Origin: JAZDFP01 sp043801445
Lineage (GTDB): Bacteria > Planctomycetota > MHYJ01 > JACQXL01
Direction of reading: 5' to 3'
NCBI GenBank assembly: GCA_043801445.1
Contig: JAZDMB010000036.1
Coordinates: 1-51,283 of the forward strand
DNA: 51,283 bases
Every line of letters starts with the position of its first letter. Within the stretch, counting starts at the first letter, position 1. Shown in pieces: positions 15,549 to 24,958 of the stretch. The notes under the pieces are model-generated. The model worked only from the letters and a program-made list of their open reading frames with translations, was not told where the DNA came from and did not search any database. Made by a program: the position numbers and the translations under genes.

Positions 15549-16600
15549 ATAATTCTTTCCAATCCCTTTCGTATTTTAGCCAGTGCTTTCAGATAGATTT
15601 CTTTATTTAATGCAATCGGGTCTTCTATATTTTCTCCAGATGGGTCAAGCAGTCTTATCTTTTCTGCTAATAATGGAACCCATTCTTTAAGGGTCGTGAA
15701 ATGTCCTTTTGTCATCACATAGACCTCGTCAGCCTCATCAAGCATGTTTAGTGTCACGGGCTGCGAGCGATGGTCTCTGATGTCAACGCCGATTTCCTTC
15801 ATCACCTCAATAGCAATATTAGAAGCCGGTGCGCTATAAATCGCCGATGTCCCGGCAGAAATAATTTTATAGCCGTTTGATTCTAATCTTAAAACAGGTA
15901 TTTTTAATTTATCGGCAAGCATTTTCTTGTATAGACCCATAGCCATCGGACTTCGGCAGGTATTGCCTGTACATATAAAAACAATCATTTTGTAAGTAAA
16001 TCGTTCAATATCATCTTTGGTGATTGGACCTTCCCGTAATATCTCAAATTTATTATCTCCTGTTATTTTTACAACAGTGGAAGAATGACCCATTTTTGAT
16101 GGACCGGCATCAATAATAATATCAATTTTGTCGCCTAATGCCTTAAGTACGGTCTGGGCATCAAGAGGCGGTTTCTGATTAGCAATATTGGCACTTGTTG
16201 CGATTACCGAAACATTTGAAAGCCGTATTAAATCGTGGGCTATTATATGGTTGGGTGTTCTCACCCCAATCCAACCCTCTTTAGAATCTGGTAAAACCAT
16301 AGTAAGTGGACCGGGCCAGAATGCCTTCATCAAACGGATTGATAAACGATTGATATTTTTGGTATACAGATAAATATCATCGGCTGAGGCTAAATGAAAA
16401 GTAAACTGACGGTCTTTGGGGCTGTTTTTTATATCAGAGAGTTTTTTTACCGAAGCAGGAATATTGGCATTGGTTCCTAAACCGTAGACGGTCTCGGTTG
16501 GAAAAGCCACAAGTCCACCTTCGGCTAAAACTTTTGCCGCCTTAAATAATATCTCTATATTATAATTTTTATGGTCTAGCTTAATAATTTCTGCTGGCAA
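15545..16600 (-). CDS. Fusion: threonylcarbamoyl-AMP synthase (TsaC/Sua5) + low-Mr arginine phosphatase
   Basis: A 351-residue two-domain protein. Residues 1-200 are a YrdC/TsaC domain (GGLVAFPTETVYGLG near 28, KDRQFTFHLA, FWPGPLTMVL, SVIATSANIANQ) that makes threonylcarbamoyl-AMP for t6A in tRNA. From about 205 a low-Mr phosphatase domain begins, with the P-loop VFICTGNTCRSPMA (Cys210, Thr214, Arg216) and a C-terminal DPSGENIEDP acid loop. Thr at the fifth P-loop position is the feature that marks protein-arginine phosphatase YwlE rather than a tyrosine phosphatase. In Bacillus subtilis the separate genes ywlC, ywlE and ywlF (rpiB) lie together in this order; here the first two are one protein. 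Confidence 0.93.
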   Translation of the reverse strand: MPAEIIKLDHKNYNIEILFKAAKVLAEGGLVAFPTETVYGLGTNANIPASVKKLSDIKNSPKDRQFTFHLASADDIYLYTKNINRLSIRLMKAFWPGPLTMVLPDSKEGWIGVRTPNHIIAHDLIRLSNVSVIATSANIANQKPPLDAQTVLKALGDKIDIIIDAGPSKMGHSSTVVKITGDNKFEILREGPITKDDIERFTYKMIVFICTGNTCRSPMAMGLYKKMLADKLKIPVLRLESNGYKIISAGTSAIYSAPASNIAIEVMKEIGVDIRDHRSQPVTLNMLDEADEVYVMTKGHFTTLKEWVPLLAEKIRLLDPSGENIEDPIALNKEIYLKALAKIRKGLERII

Positions 16601-16775
16601 AATAATCCCTCCTCAAAAATGGAGTATATACTACTTATTTTTATTAAGTCAATAAATTTATTTTGTTAACTCACAGGTTAGTTTTTGACTCAATATCTAT
16701 AATCGGATAGAGATGCAATTTAATCGGTAAGGGTGAATATATAAATCGGGATTCGTCATACCAAACGGGGAGATT

Positions 16776-16831
16776 TATAAGGAGACCATGAAAACAGGAA
16801 TTATTTATCCTGCTCTCCTGGATTCCTTATA
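16776..16831. repeat. Palindromic repeat, family D, copy 4
   Basis: TATAAGGAGACCATGAAAAC, an AATTATT centre and CCTGCTCTCCTGGATTCCTTATA, the best-preserved palindrome of the family. The rest of 16601-16875 shows no gene. Confidence 0.8.
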
Positions 16832-16875
16832 AAAATAATCTTTCACCCATTGGGTAACAGGAGTCTTTGGGATTC

Positions 16876-18171
16876 CTATCCGGGACGTTTATAAAAAGGG
16901 TTGTAACGTTCTATATATTCGTAAGTTAATTTTTTGTCTGATTCAGGTATGCTCAGACTGAACGGGATTTCTGCGGCGTTGGCAATTCGGCTCAATAATT
17001 CCAGGCCAAATTGGCCCAGCACCTTTAGCCCGTCCGGACTCATTAGATGTATTGTATCAAGCGCAGAATGACCATACATACCGCTTGCTCGACCAAATGC
17101 TATTGAGGGAATTCCATTTTCGTTAAATGCGATGTTATCGCTGGAATAAGGTAGATGTTTTGTTTCAAGCGGTAACCCTTTTTCCTTAGCAATTCCTTCT
17201 AAGAAATGAGCCATTGCATCAGAGCCACAGATATATGCTGAATTATGGCCGAAAATCGGACCGACCACATCCACATTAATCAATAACTTAACCTGCGGTG
17301 AATTAATTAAAACAGGTCGTTTGGGCGGAAGGAGTTCCTTTTTATGTCGTCTGACATATTCCTCACTACCCTTAAGTCCGATTTCTTCGCTTCCGAACCA
17401 GATAAACTCAATTGTTCTTTTGGGTGAATGGTCAGCAAAATAACGGGCAAATTCAGCAATGGTTGCCGAACCACTGCCGTTATCCAAACTGCCCGGTGAT
17501 TTGTCAACACTATCGTAATGGCCGCAGATGATGATTTTTTCATTAGGTAATTCTGTGCCGGTAATGGTTACAGTAATATTGCGGGAAGTGGCTTTGAACT
17601 CTTTCTGTTGGGCAACCAGGCGTACGTTTTTAGCGTTCTTATGCACTATTTCCAGTGCGTCTTCATATTTAATTAGGACCGAAGGAATTTTACCGAATGC
17701 CTTTAGAAACAAATCACCCTGTTTATAAGTAGGCAATTTTGCAGATGATTCTACTACCCTGATTAGAGCTTTTGCCTTATGACTACGTAATTTTTGATAG
17801 AATGTTTTATCAATCAGACGGTTATACAGCATTACAATTTTGCCTTTTGCTGTCTGAAGATGTTCTGTATCAAAATAATTAAGATGCACTAATTCGCCGG
17901 TGATACCACCAGCCGTTGTTGAACCGCTGCTGCCCACCACGTTGACATTATACTTCTTATGATACGGAGTCATCACCTCTAAAGATGCGGCTGTTTCCTG
18001 ATATGTTTCAACCTTGAAGATTTCCTCTTTGGGTTTAAGACCTATGGATGAGAGATACCTTTTCAAGATATCGGATGCTTTCTTTTCAGCCGCTGTTCCG
18101 CCTAAACGCACGAATGATATTTGATTAAGCAGTTTAAAGGCATTGTGTTCATTAAAAATTGGGTTATTCAT
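16876..18171 (-). CDS. M28-family metallopeptidase with PA-like insert
   Basis: A 431-residue aminopeptidase-type protein. The zinc ligands of M28 are seen in order: GHYDSV near residue 216, SLDNGSG near 226, WFGSEEIGLKGS near 258, INVDVVG near 301 and YGHSALDTIH near 367. The N-terminal 180 residues include a PA-like region (GKIVMLYNRL, HKAKALIRVV). There is no signal peptide, so it probably acts in the cytoplasm on small peptides. AAGGAGA precedes the ATG. It lies 21 bases after the M20 peptidase gene on the same strand, so the two probably form a peptide-recycling operon. Confidence 0.92.
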   Translation of the reverse strand: MNNPIFNEHNAFKLLNQISFVRLGGTAAEKKASDILKRYLSSIGLKPKEEIFKVETYQETAASLEVMTPYHKKYNVNVVGSSGSTTAGGITGELVHLNYFDTEHLQTAKGKIVMLYNRLIDKTFYQKLRSHKAKALIRVVESSAKLPTYKQGDLFLKAFGKIPSVLIKYEDALEIVHKNAKNVRLVAQQKEFKATSRNITVTITGTELPNEKIIICGHYDSVDKSPGSLDNGSGSATIAEFARYFADHSPKRTIEFIWFGSEEIGLKGSEEYVRRHKKELLPPKRPVLINSPQVKLLINVDVVGPIFGHNSAYICGSDAMAHFLEGIAKEKGLPLETKHLPYSSDNIAFNENGIPSIAFGRASGMYGHSALDTIHLMSPDGLKVLGQFGLELLSRIANAAEIPFSLSIPESDKKLTYEYIERYNPFYKRPG

Positions 18172-18192
18172 AATCTCTCCTTATTAATTTTG

Positions 18193-19533
18193 TTAACTTA
18201 ATTTCTTTAATAGTTCAATGATGAATTTCACACCTTTTTCATAATCAGTAATAATAATATTTTCGTTCGGGGCGTGGATATTTGCACCCGGGTGTCCGCC
18301 GATACCGAATCCAATACATGGGATTTTTAGGTAGCGGTCGATGAGATACATCGGTCCTGAACCAGGTGAGGTTGGCTCAATAATAAATTTGTGCCCGAAG
18401 ATATTTTTGGCAATATTATTTAGTATTGGCATATATTTACGCATAAAGGGGTGGTTAGATGCGGTGCGTCCGGGTGGATAGCCGTCCGAGTAACTGATTT
18501 TTACATCACCGAATCCTTTGCTGTTAAGATGCCGTCGGAGTTTTTTGAGGATATCCTGCGGGTTTTGATTAGGCACTAAACGAAAATCTATTTTGGCTGA
18601 TGCCTGTTTGGGTAGGACGGTTTTATGGCTCGGTCCTTGGTAGCCGCTGGTTAGTCCGTTGATATTCAGCGCCGGTTGATAAAAATGTCTTTTGAGAAGC
18701 GGTTTCCCGGTTAATCCTAAGAGGAATTTATTTATTCCCATTTCTTTTTTTATTCCGGCTTCATTTAATAGATCTGGCGATAATACTTTTATATCAACAG
18801 TCGTAGGCGGGAGGCAATCATCATAGAATCCTTTAATAAGGATACGTTCCTTTGGGTCTTTGAGGGAAGCCAGAGCCCAGTTTAACCGCCATGCAGGATT
18901 CGGAATGGTAATACCCAGAGATGAATGCAGGTCATCTTTGGGGCCTTTGACTAATAATTGTACGTAAATTATTCCTTTGACACCCAGAGATAATTCAGGC
19001 ACGCCTTTTTCACTGCACTTCCCGAATTCCCAGACGCAGACATCAGCCGAGAGCTTGGATTGGTATTTACGGATGAAATCGGCTAATCCCGGTGAACCGA
19101 TTTCTTCAGCACCATCAATGAGAAATTTAACATTTATTGGAAGAGAAATTCCTGAGTCAATAAATGATTTTACCGCAGCCAGCCTGGCAATAAGATTACC
19201 TTTGTTATCAGATACGCCTCTGCCGAATAGTTTACCTGCTCGTATGGTTGGTTTGAATGGTCCTGATATCCATTCGTTCAATGGGTCAGGTGGCTGGACA
19301 TCATAATGATTATAAAAAATGATCGTTGGCTTCTCAGGAGAAATTATGTGTTCCGCATATATAATAGGATTATCTTTAATTGTCTCTAAAATAGTATTAA
19401 AACCATTTTGCTTGAGTATTTTAATGACAAATTCAGCGGTCTGTCTGATAGGTTTACTTTTCAATCCGGCAGCTGAAACAGACGGTATTTCAACGATATC
19501 GTTGAGAACATTTAATAATAAATTGTGCCTCAT
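18193..19533 (-). CDS. M20-family metallopeptidase (ArgE/DapE/dipeptidase type)
   Basis: A 446-residue di-zinc hydrolase. Metal-binding motifs are FYNHYDVQPP near residue 72, GRGVSDNKGN near 99, the bridging DGAEEIGSPG near 133 and, at the end, GFGIGGHPGANIHAPNE. The middle third is the dimerisation domain. The sequence is closest in style to dipeptidase-like M20 members (CPG2 or carnosinase-like), so hydrolysis of short peptides is likelier than a biosynthetic role. There is no signal peptide. It is the upstream partner of the M28 gene. Confidence 0.93.
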   Translation of the reverse strand: MRHNLLLNVLNDIVEIPSVSAAGLKSKPIRQTAEFVIKILKQNGFNTILETIKDNPIIYAEHIISPEKPTIIFYNHYDVQPPDPLNEWISGPFKPTIRAGKLFGRGVSDNKGNLIARLAAVKSFIDSGISLPINVKFLIDGAEEIGSPGLADFIRKYQSKLSADVCVWEFGKCSEKGVPELSLGVKGIIYVQLLVKGPKDDLHSSLGITIPNPAWRLNWALASLKDPKERILIKGFYDDCLPPTTVDIKVLSPDLLNEAGIKKEMGINKFLLGLTGKPLLKRHFYQPALNINGLTSGYQGPSHKTVLPKQASAKIDFRLVPNQNPQDILKKLRRHLNSKGFGDVKISYSDGYPPGRTASNHPFMRKYMPILNNIAKNIFGHKFIIEPTSPGSGPMYLIDRYLKIPCIGFGIGGHPGANIHAPNENIIITDYEKGVKFIIELLKKLS

Positions 19534-19723
19534 AACTATTGACTCTTTTGGTGATAAGCAATTAACAATGCTGAATGAAAATGTTTAATGCTTAATGTTC
19601 ACTGTTGTTGGTATTTTTTTCGTCATCAGATAGTAGTATTTTACTCCAGAAACCATTGTTTCCATTTTCTTTTTAAGGATGTGAATGGCGACTTTGGCTA
19701 ATTATAGCGTAAGGGTATTTTCG

Positions 19724-20965
19724 TTATTTCGCTGCACCTAATTCTTTTATCAGGACGAGTAACGGTGAAAATAGGCTGAAGACAATAAATGCAACTGCGA
19801 CACCCAGAACAACAATAATAGCAGGCTCTAAAATACTGGTCAGAGATGAGACTAGGGTATCAACGTCTGTCTCATAAGTATCTGCAATTTTGTGGAGCAT
19901 TTTATCTAATTCGCCGCTTTCTTCACCGACTTCTATCATATTAAGAACCATCAAATCAAAGATTTTGCATTCTGAAAGAGGTCCGACAATACTTTCGCCT
20001 CCACGGATACTATCGTGGACATGTTGAACGGCTTCAGCGACAACTTCATTACCGACAGTATTCTTGACAATGGTTAATGCATCCAGGATAGGTACGCCGC
20101 TGGTGAGTAATGTTCCAAATGTTCTGGCAAAACGGGCAATGGCGGCTTTACGATATAGCATACCTATTAGTGGTAGTCGTAATTTCATTTTATCAACAAT
20201 AATACGTCCCTGCGGAGAACGAGCAGCAGCCATAAGACTAAAGTAACCTAATATGATAATAACAGGAATAAGGAACCACCAATCCAAAAGAAAGTTACTG
20301 ACGTTCAGCAATAATTGTGTTTGATATGGTAGTCCTCGGCCGAGGTCCATTTCCTCAAATATTTTCTGGAATTGAGGAACTACTTTGGTCATAATTATTG
20401 TGAGGATTAGGATTGCTACAAGAATAACAACGGCAGGATAGGTTAAAGCACCAATAATTTTTCGCTTCAATGCCTGTGATTTTTCCATAAATGTTGATAG
20501 TCTCATAAGCACCGTATCTAGGACACCGCCTGATTCACCAGCCTTAATCATATTTACATAAAGGCGGTCAAAAGTGCCGGGATGTTTTGCTAAGGATTCG
20601 GATAATGAATTACCTCCTTCTACATCCGTAGATACTTCAGTAACAACATCTTTTAATTTTGATGGTTTTTGCTGGTCACCAAGAATCTTTAAACTTCTCA
20701 AGATTGGCAATCCGGCATTTTGAAGAGTTGCTAACTGGACCGTAAATTGAGTGAGAGATTTTTTGCTTACACCTGTGACATAAAACTTTTTTTTCTGCAT
20801 CACCGTTGGACTTGGAATTGCTCCTGATGTTTTTTCTCTGATACTTGACGGGAAATTACCCATCTTTCTAATTTGATTATTTGCTTCTTGAGAAGATGAA
20901 GCCTCTATTTCCCCGCTGATTTTTTTACCGGCGCGGTCAAATCCTTCGTATAAATATTTTGTCAT
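19724..20965 (-). CDS. Type II secretion / type IV pilus inner-membrane protein (GspF/PilC)
   Basis: A 413-residue protein with two T2SSF domains. It opens YLYEGFDRAGKKISGEIEA and has FTVQLATLQNAGLPILRSL near residue 72, GESGGVLDTVL near 142, a matching second half with FARTFGTLLTSGVPILDAL near 280 and EVGEESGELDKML near 345, and three long hydrophobic segments. Family members form the inner-membrane platform that couples the ATPase to pilus or pseudopilus assembly. No other secretion or pilus gene lies nearby, so which system it serves cannot be told. Confidence 0.93.
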   Translation of the reverse strand: MTKYLYEGFDRAGKKISGEIEASSSQEANNQIRKMGNFPSSIREKTSGAIPSPTVMQKKKFYVTGVSKKSLTQFTVQLATLQNAGLPILRSLKILGDQQKPSKLKDVVTEVSTDVEGGNSLSESLAKHPGTFDRLYVNMIKAGESGGVLDTVLMRLSTFMEKSQALKRKIIGALTYPAVVILVAILILTIIMTKVVPQFQKIFEEMDLGRGLPYQTQLLLNVSNFLLDWWFLIPVIIILGYFSLMAAARSPQGRIIVDKMKLRLPLIGMLYRKAAIARFARTFGTLLTSGVPILDALTIVKNTVGNEVVAEAVQHVHDSIRGGESIVGPLSECKIFDLMVLNMIEVGEESGELDKMLHKIADTYETDVDTLVSSLTSILEPAIIVVLGVAVAFIVFSLFSPLLVLIKELGAAK

Positions 20966-21114
20966 AATAATATAGAAGTGAAAAGGTTTGATTTTACAAT
21001 CATGTTATAATTGCATTATATAATCTTTTGGAATATAAGATGTCAACAAAAATTATTTTAATATTAATAAAGTCATTACATATTTTCCTTGTTTCTTTTG
21101 GTTGGGTATCGTCT

Positions 21115-21222
21115 CGCACATAACCCAATACTTAGTGGCATCATAGTTGTCGGATGCGGGCTTCTTCTTGCTACCCTGTGCCTTCGGCAGATCCGCCTCT
21201 GGCGGATAGGTTATGTGCGGGG
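21115..21222. repeat. Composite palindromic element with CCGCACATAACC ends
   Basis: Ends CGCACATAACCC (21115-21126) and GGTTATGTGCGGGG (21209-21222) are inverted. Inside, at 21171-21205, is a 35-bp repeat (minus strand begins CCGCCAGAGGCGGATCTGCC) found also inside mfd (25244-25278) and the ECF sigma gene (36301-36335). The remainder of the 20966-21339 gap is AT-rich with no gene; the short ORF across this element is made of repeat. Confidence 0.85.
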
Positions 21223-21274
21223 TAATCCGTTACTGTGGTTTAAACAATTTTCTGGGTTCTTCTACGAAGTTAAC

Positions 21275-21306
21275 AAAAAAGGGTAGAGAGGTTTAATTCT
21301 CTACCC
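21275..21306 (-). terminator. Rho-independent terminator of the RRM gene
   Basis: Read on the minus strand: stem GGGTAGAGA / TCTCTACCC with an 8-base loop, followed by six Ts. It lies 34 bases after the RRM stop codon. Confidence 0.9.
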
Positions 21307-21339
21307 TTTATTCGTTGATTGGTGAATTGAAAAGTACTA

Positions 21340-21627
21340 TTAATATCTTTCTCTGTTTCCTTTGTATCCGCCGCCGCCGCCTCTTGGTCCACCTTCCTGT
21401 CTAGGACGTGCTTCGTCGACGCGGATTTTGCGGCCATCCAAATCAGCATTGTTCATTGCTTCCTTAGCCTTTAGAGTCTCTTCTTCTGAACCCATTTCCA
21501 CAAATCCGAATCCTTTACCATGAATAATGGTAACGGAAACGACATTACCGTGGGCACCAAAAGCAGTTTTGATCATCTCTTCTGATGTCTGATAATTCAG
21601 ATTGCCTACATACAGTTTTGTCCCCAT
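21340..21627 (-). CDS. RRM RNA-binding protein
   Basis: A 95-residue single RNA-recognition-motif protein. RNP2 is KLYVGNL at residue 4 and RNP1 is KGFGFVEM near 39. The C-terminal 20 residues are Gly/Arg-rich (RGGGGGYKGNRERY). Such small RRM proteins in bacteria bind RNA and are often cold-induced; that role is inference. A strong AAGGAG precedes the ATG. About 20 bases upstream the leader can form a hairpin ACCCATA-TCAT-TATGGGT (21649-21667). A good terminator follows, so it is probably monocistronic. Confidence 0.95.
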   Translation of the reverse strand: MGTKLYVGNLNYQTSEEMIKTAFGAHGNVVSVTIIHGKGFGFVEMGSEEETLKAKEAMNNADLDGRKIRVDEARPRQEGGPRGGGGGYKGNRERY

Positions 21628-21831
21628 TCTTGCTTCTCCTTACTTATTACCCATATCATTATGGGTGGGATAGATACCCGTTTTACTTAAGTTATAATAC
21701 TACGGTTTTGCACGCTAATAATAGCATTACGCCCCATAGATATCTATAGAGATATATTATATCCTATAAAAAACATATTGCAATAAAAATATACAAAAAT
21801 TTATATATATTTTTAATAGCCTTTTAAAGTG

Positions 21832-23910
21832 CTATTCTTCCGTATAACTTTGTATCTTTAGAGTAATTTGAGACTGTATCTGTCTTGTTTTCTCAAGGGC
21901 TGCACGGATGTTCTGTTCCAATGTTTCCATCCGTTTCTCTACGCCAGTAAGTCTTTCTAGATATTCAGAGCGTTTTTCACTTTCTTTGGGGTTATTCACA
22001 TTAAGAATCTTCATATTCTCGCGATAACGCTCCTGGTCTTTGGCTAATTTGTCCATTTCCTGTTTTGCTTCATTTACAATACGTTCTTGTTCGCTTATGT
22101 CATTCATCAATTTTGTTATTTCGGTCATAAAGTCTTTAGTTGCTTTGCTAAAATAGGGCTCTTTGAGGTAAAACTTAATATCATCAAGTTTAAGATTTTG
22201 AATGTAGATTGACGAACTGACTGCTTTGCGTTGAATAACCTTGAATTCGGTTATTTTGTTGGCAGGCAAATTAAACTTAAAGCGATAATAACCAGGTAAT
22301 TCTTCTTCAGATTTGGCTGGTTCCATCAAGGATGCATCAGTCCAACGTGGCTGGTCAAGGTATAGCGTGAAGTTTTTGGTTGTTTTATTAGCACATCTAT
22401 AGTTATTTTCATAGACATCATAACGTTTCAAAACCATAACGCCATTAACAATACTTACCTTATGTGTCTTCTTAGCTTCATCGCTGCGGGCTGATTCAAT
22501 CAGACAGCCGCTTTCAATGGCATAAGGTATCATTTCCTTCATCCCTGCCTGAAGTGACTGGCGGATTAACCCTTCGCCTACAGAAGTGGAGCCTTCAAAG
22601 ATATTAATCGGACCGGGTTCTAAGGTAAGTTTGGTGGCATTGGTCAGATAGACGGCGTTCATTATACGCGGAGAGATTGAGTCCTTGTAATAAAGTGTTT
22701 TATTGCTTTCCACATTTTCCGTAACAATCGGAACCATTGCCGCCTGGCGTCTGCCGATACTGACTGCTGTTTTTCCTTCATAAGCAAATAGGTCTCCCAA
22801 AGGTGTGCCGGTTGCAATAGCGCTGATAGAACCAGCCAGTAATTCAGAAAACGATTGACTTGGCGGAGCGGCTCTTAAGTCTTTAGAAAGGACATCTCCT
22901 TTCTTACCGCCGGATCTTCCGCCATATCTTCCACCGCCGCCGCCAACACCTCCTATTGAATCATATACTGCTTCGCCCTCTGATTTTTCTTCTAAGTCAA
23001 CTAATCCAGAGGCTAATGGTATTAAACTACTCAAGTTTATTGTGGTTCGTGGCGGATAATAAGAGGTATAGAGGTCGAGTATAAATGATATGGGATTACC
23101 GGCAACAAACGAGACCTGGACATTATTCCAGTCTTCATCAGTGGGATTTTCCACGATTGCCCAGCCCTGAAGATATGGTTTGGCATCATCGCCGAGTATC
23201 AAACGATAAGAGGTCTTCCAGATAGGCATTTCTATAAGATAACCGATTTTCATATTGCGTTCACCTTTACCGGCGGTTTGTATCTTCACGTTTTTTCGGT
23301 CTGTATATTTGGCATTGAGATAGATATCCAGGATACGCTGGAGGTCTTTCTGGAGTAGTTCATCTAATATCTTTATTGAAGAGACTTCCAATAGGTTAAA
23401 AGGTCTGATAGAACCGTCTTCCCCAAGAATCACCAATTTCCAGGCACTGAGCACATTGTTATCCGTTTTTTGTATTATTGGTTCAATGCCGAGCACGTTA
23501 CCGCGAATAATTTCTGTACCGATTTTAATTTCTACTTTAACGCCTTTAAGTTGAGTAAGGAATTGAGTTAAAGCTGCGCCTTCCGGTACACGAATCAAGA
23601 TATTTTCTAACTGTTTATCAATCGGGTCTTTGGAATCGTAACCGATAGAGGTTATCTTACAATCCTTACCATAATCTATGACAAAAAGAGAGGTTAAAAG
23701 GTCAGGCATCTGTGATGTCCTGAATTGAAGAGTAACAGTAGCATTATCTTTTATCTTGCCGGTGCGTTCAAAGTAGCCAAGGCCGTGTTTATAGAAAACA
23801 ATCTTGGTTACCGGTGGCACTGAGGTTTCATCAGGCTTCGTTTCTGTCCAGATTATTCCTATTTGCAATGCTCCTATTAATAGCCCAGCCACAACATTTT
23901 TTTTCCACAT
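21832..23910 (-). CDS. Secreted DUF4139-type protein
   Basis: A 692-residue protein with an N-terminal signal-like hydrophobic stretch (VVAGLLIGALQIGIIW). Early residues read KIVFYKHGLGYFERTG, a pattern of DUF4139 proteins. The middle has WKTSYRL and WAIVENPTDEDWNNVQVSFVAGNP, the best-conserved part of that family, then a Gly-rich linker (GGVGGGGGRYGGRSGG) near 325. The C-terminus, about 600-690, is a charged coiled coil. Substrate and role are unknown; export to the periplasm or surface is likely. GGAGG stands just before the ATG. Confidence 0.85.
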   Translation of the reverse strand: MWKKNVVAGLLIGALQIGIIWTETKPDETSVPPVTKIVFYKHGLGYFERTGKIKDNATVTLQFRTSQMPDLLTSLFVIDYGKDCKITSIGYDSKDPIDKQLENILIRVPEGAALTQFLTQLKGVKVEIKIGTEIIRGNVLGIEPIIQKTDNNVLSAWKLVILGEDGSIRPFNLLEVSSIKILDELLQKDLQRILDIYLNAKYTDRKNVKIQTAGKGERNMKIGYLIEMPIWKTSYRLILGDDAKPYLQGWAIVENPTDEDWNNVQVSFVAGNPISFILDLYTSYYPPRTTINLSSLIPLASGLVDLEEKSEGEAVYDSIGGVGGGGGRYGGRSGGKKGDVLSKDLRAAPPSQSFSELLAGSISAIATGTPLGDLFAYEGKTAVSIGRRQAAMVPIVTENVESNKTLYYKDSISPRIMNAVYLTNATKLTLEPGPINIFEGSTSVGEGLIRQSLQAGMKEMIPYAIESGCLIESARSDEAKKTHKVSIVNGVMVLKRYDVYENNYRCANKTTKNFTLYLDQPRWTDASLMEPAKSEEELPGYYRFKFNLPANKITEFKVIQRKAVSSSIYIQNLKLDDIKFYLKEPYFSKATKDFMTEITKLMNDISEQERIVNEAKQEMDKLAKDQERYRENMKILNVNNPKESEKRSEYLERLTGVEKRMETLEQNIRAALEKTRQIQSQITLKIQSYTEE

Positions 23911-24060
23911 ATCGTTCCTCCTTTTTTAATTATTAATGGTAGTAATAAATTCTAAAATATGCAATAAAGTTTACATAATTATAAACGGATCAAATATAAA
24001 AAGGTTTAATTTATTTGAGATTTTAATAGTATTTTGATATGTGTAATAAATTATATAATC

Positions 24061-24108
24061 ATAGATAAACACTGATTATCTGTGTCCATCTGCGTTAATC
24101 TGTGGTTA
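24061..24108. repeat. Dispersed repeat, family B relative
   Basis: ATAGATAAACACTGATTATC faces TCTGCGTTAATCTGTGGTTA. It sits just before the rnc start. The rest of 23911-24060 is AT-rich with nothing recognised. Confidence 0.6.
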
Positions 24109-24124
24109 CGAGGTTTTCTTAACG

Positions 24125-24889
24125 ATGATATTCTGGAAAAAAGATAAAGCATCTATTATTAAAGATGAGTTGAGACATGCCGTAAAAAAATGCGTCGGTT
24201 ATCGTTTTAGCAAGAAGGATTTGTTATACCAGGCTTTGACTCACTCATCAGCCAAAGAGGAAATTACCGTTCCCCAAATAGTACCCTCTCTTCCTCATAT
24301 CAACGAGCGGCTGGAGTTTCTAGGTGATGCAGTTCTTGGGCTTGCCATCTCAGGTATACTTTATACCAAGTTCCAGCAGATGGATGAAGGCAAGATGAGT
24401 ATTATTAAATCCAATCTGGTCAGCCGTGAGACGCTGGCAAGGAAATGTCATTTTATCGGATTGGATAAACTGATTATTGTAGGCAGGGGTATCAAAGGTC
24501 ATTCACTGCCGGTTTCGGTATTAGCCAATGCAATGGAAGCCTTATTCGGCGCCATATTTCTTGAGGGGGGCTATGATAAAGCCAGTAAGATTATTACCCA
24601 ACTTTTCGCGGATGATATTGCTGTCAGCGAAGATACTGCTAAATATTCCAATTACAAGGCTATCTTACAGGATTATAGCCAGCAGAATTTTACCAGAGTG
24701 CCGACTTATAAACTTGCCAAACAATTCGGACCAAAGCATAAACCGACTTTTGAAATGATGGTCTGTGTGCCGAACAAATCATCAGCTGATGGTCCCCGGT
24801 TATATGGTCCTGGTATAGGAAACGATAAAAAATCAGCCGAGCAAGCCGCGGCTAAGATAGCTCTGGAATCACTTGGGCTACTCCAATAA
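24125..24889 (+). CDS. rnc: Ribonuclease III
   Basis: A 254-residue endonuclease cutting double-stranded RNA in rRNA and mRNA processing. The catalytic signature HINERLEFLGDAVLGLAIS is near residues 57-75, and NAMEALFGAIFLEGG near 136-150 gives the second metal-binding glutamate. A C-terminal double-stranded-RNA-binding domain runs from about 178 (NYKAILQDYSQQ) to KSAEQAAAKIALESLG. Both domains are complete. It is followed 69 bases later by mfd on the same strand. Confidence 0.96.
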   Translation: MIFWKKDKASIIKDELRHAVKKCVGYRFSKKDLLYQALTHSSAKEEITVPQIVPSLPHINERLEFLGDAVLGLAISGILYTKFQQMDEGKMSIIKSNLVSRETLARKCHFIGLDKLIIVGRGIKGHSLPVSVLANAMEALFGAIFLEGGYDKASKIITQLFADDIAVSEDTAKYSNYKAILQDYSQQNFTRVPTYKLAKQFGPKHKPTFEMMVCVPNKSSADGPRLYGPGIGNDKKSAEQAAAKIALESLGLLQ

Positions 24890-24958
24890 AACCCGCCCGA
24901 CTGCCAGCCCGACCAGGATACCCGGGTGTTATTCAGGCGGAGAGGCAGTGTACCTCTT

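Noticed and set aside
21089..21286. Short plus-strand ORF in the gap before the RRM gene
   Set aside because: It is made almost wholly of the composite repeat and runs into the RRM terminator.
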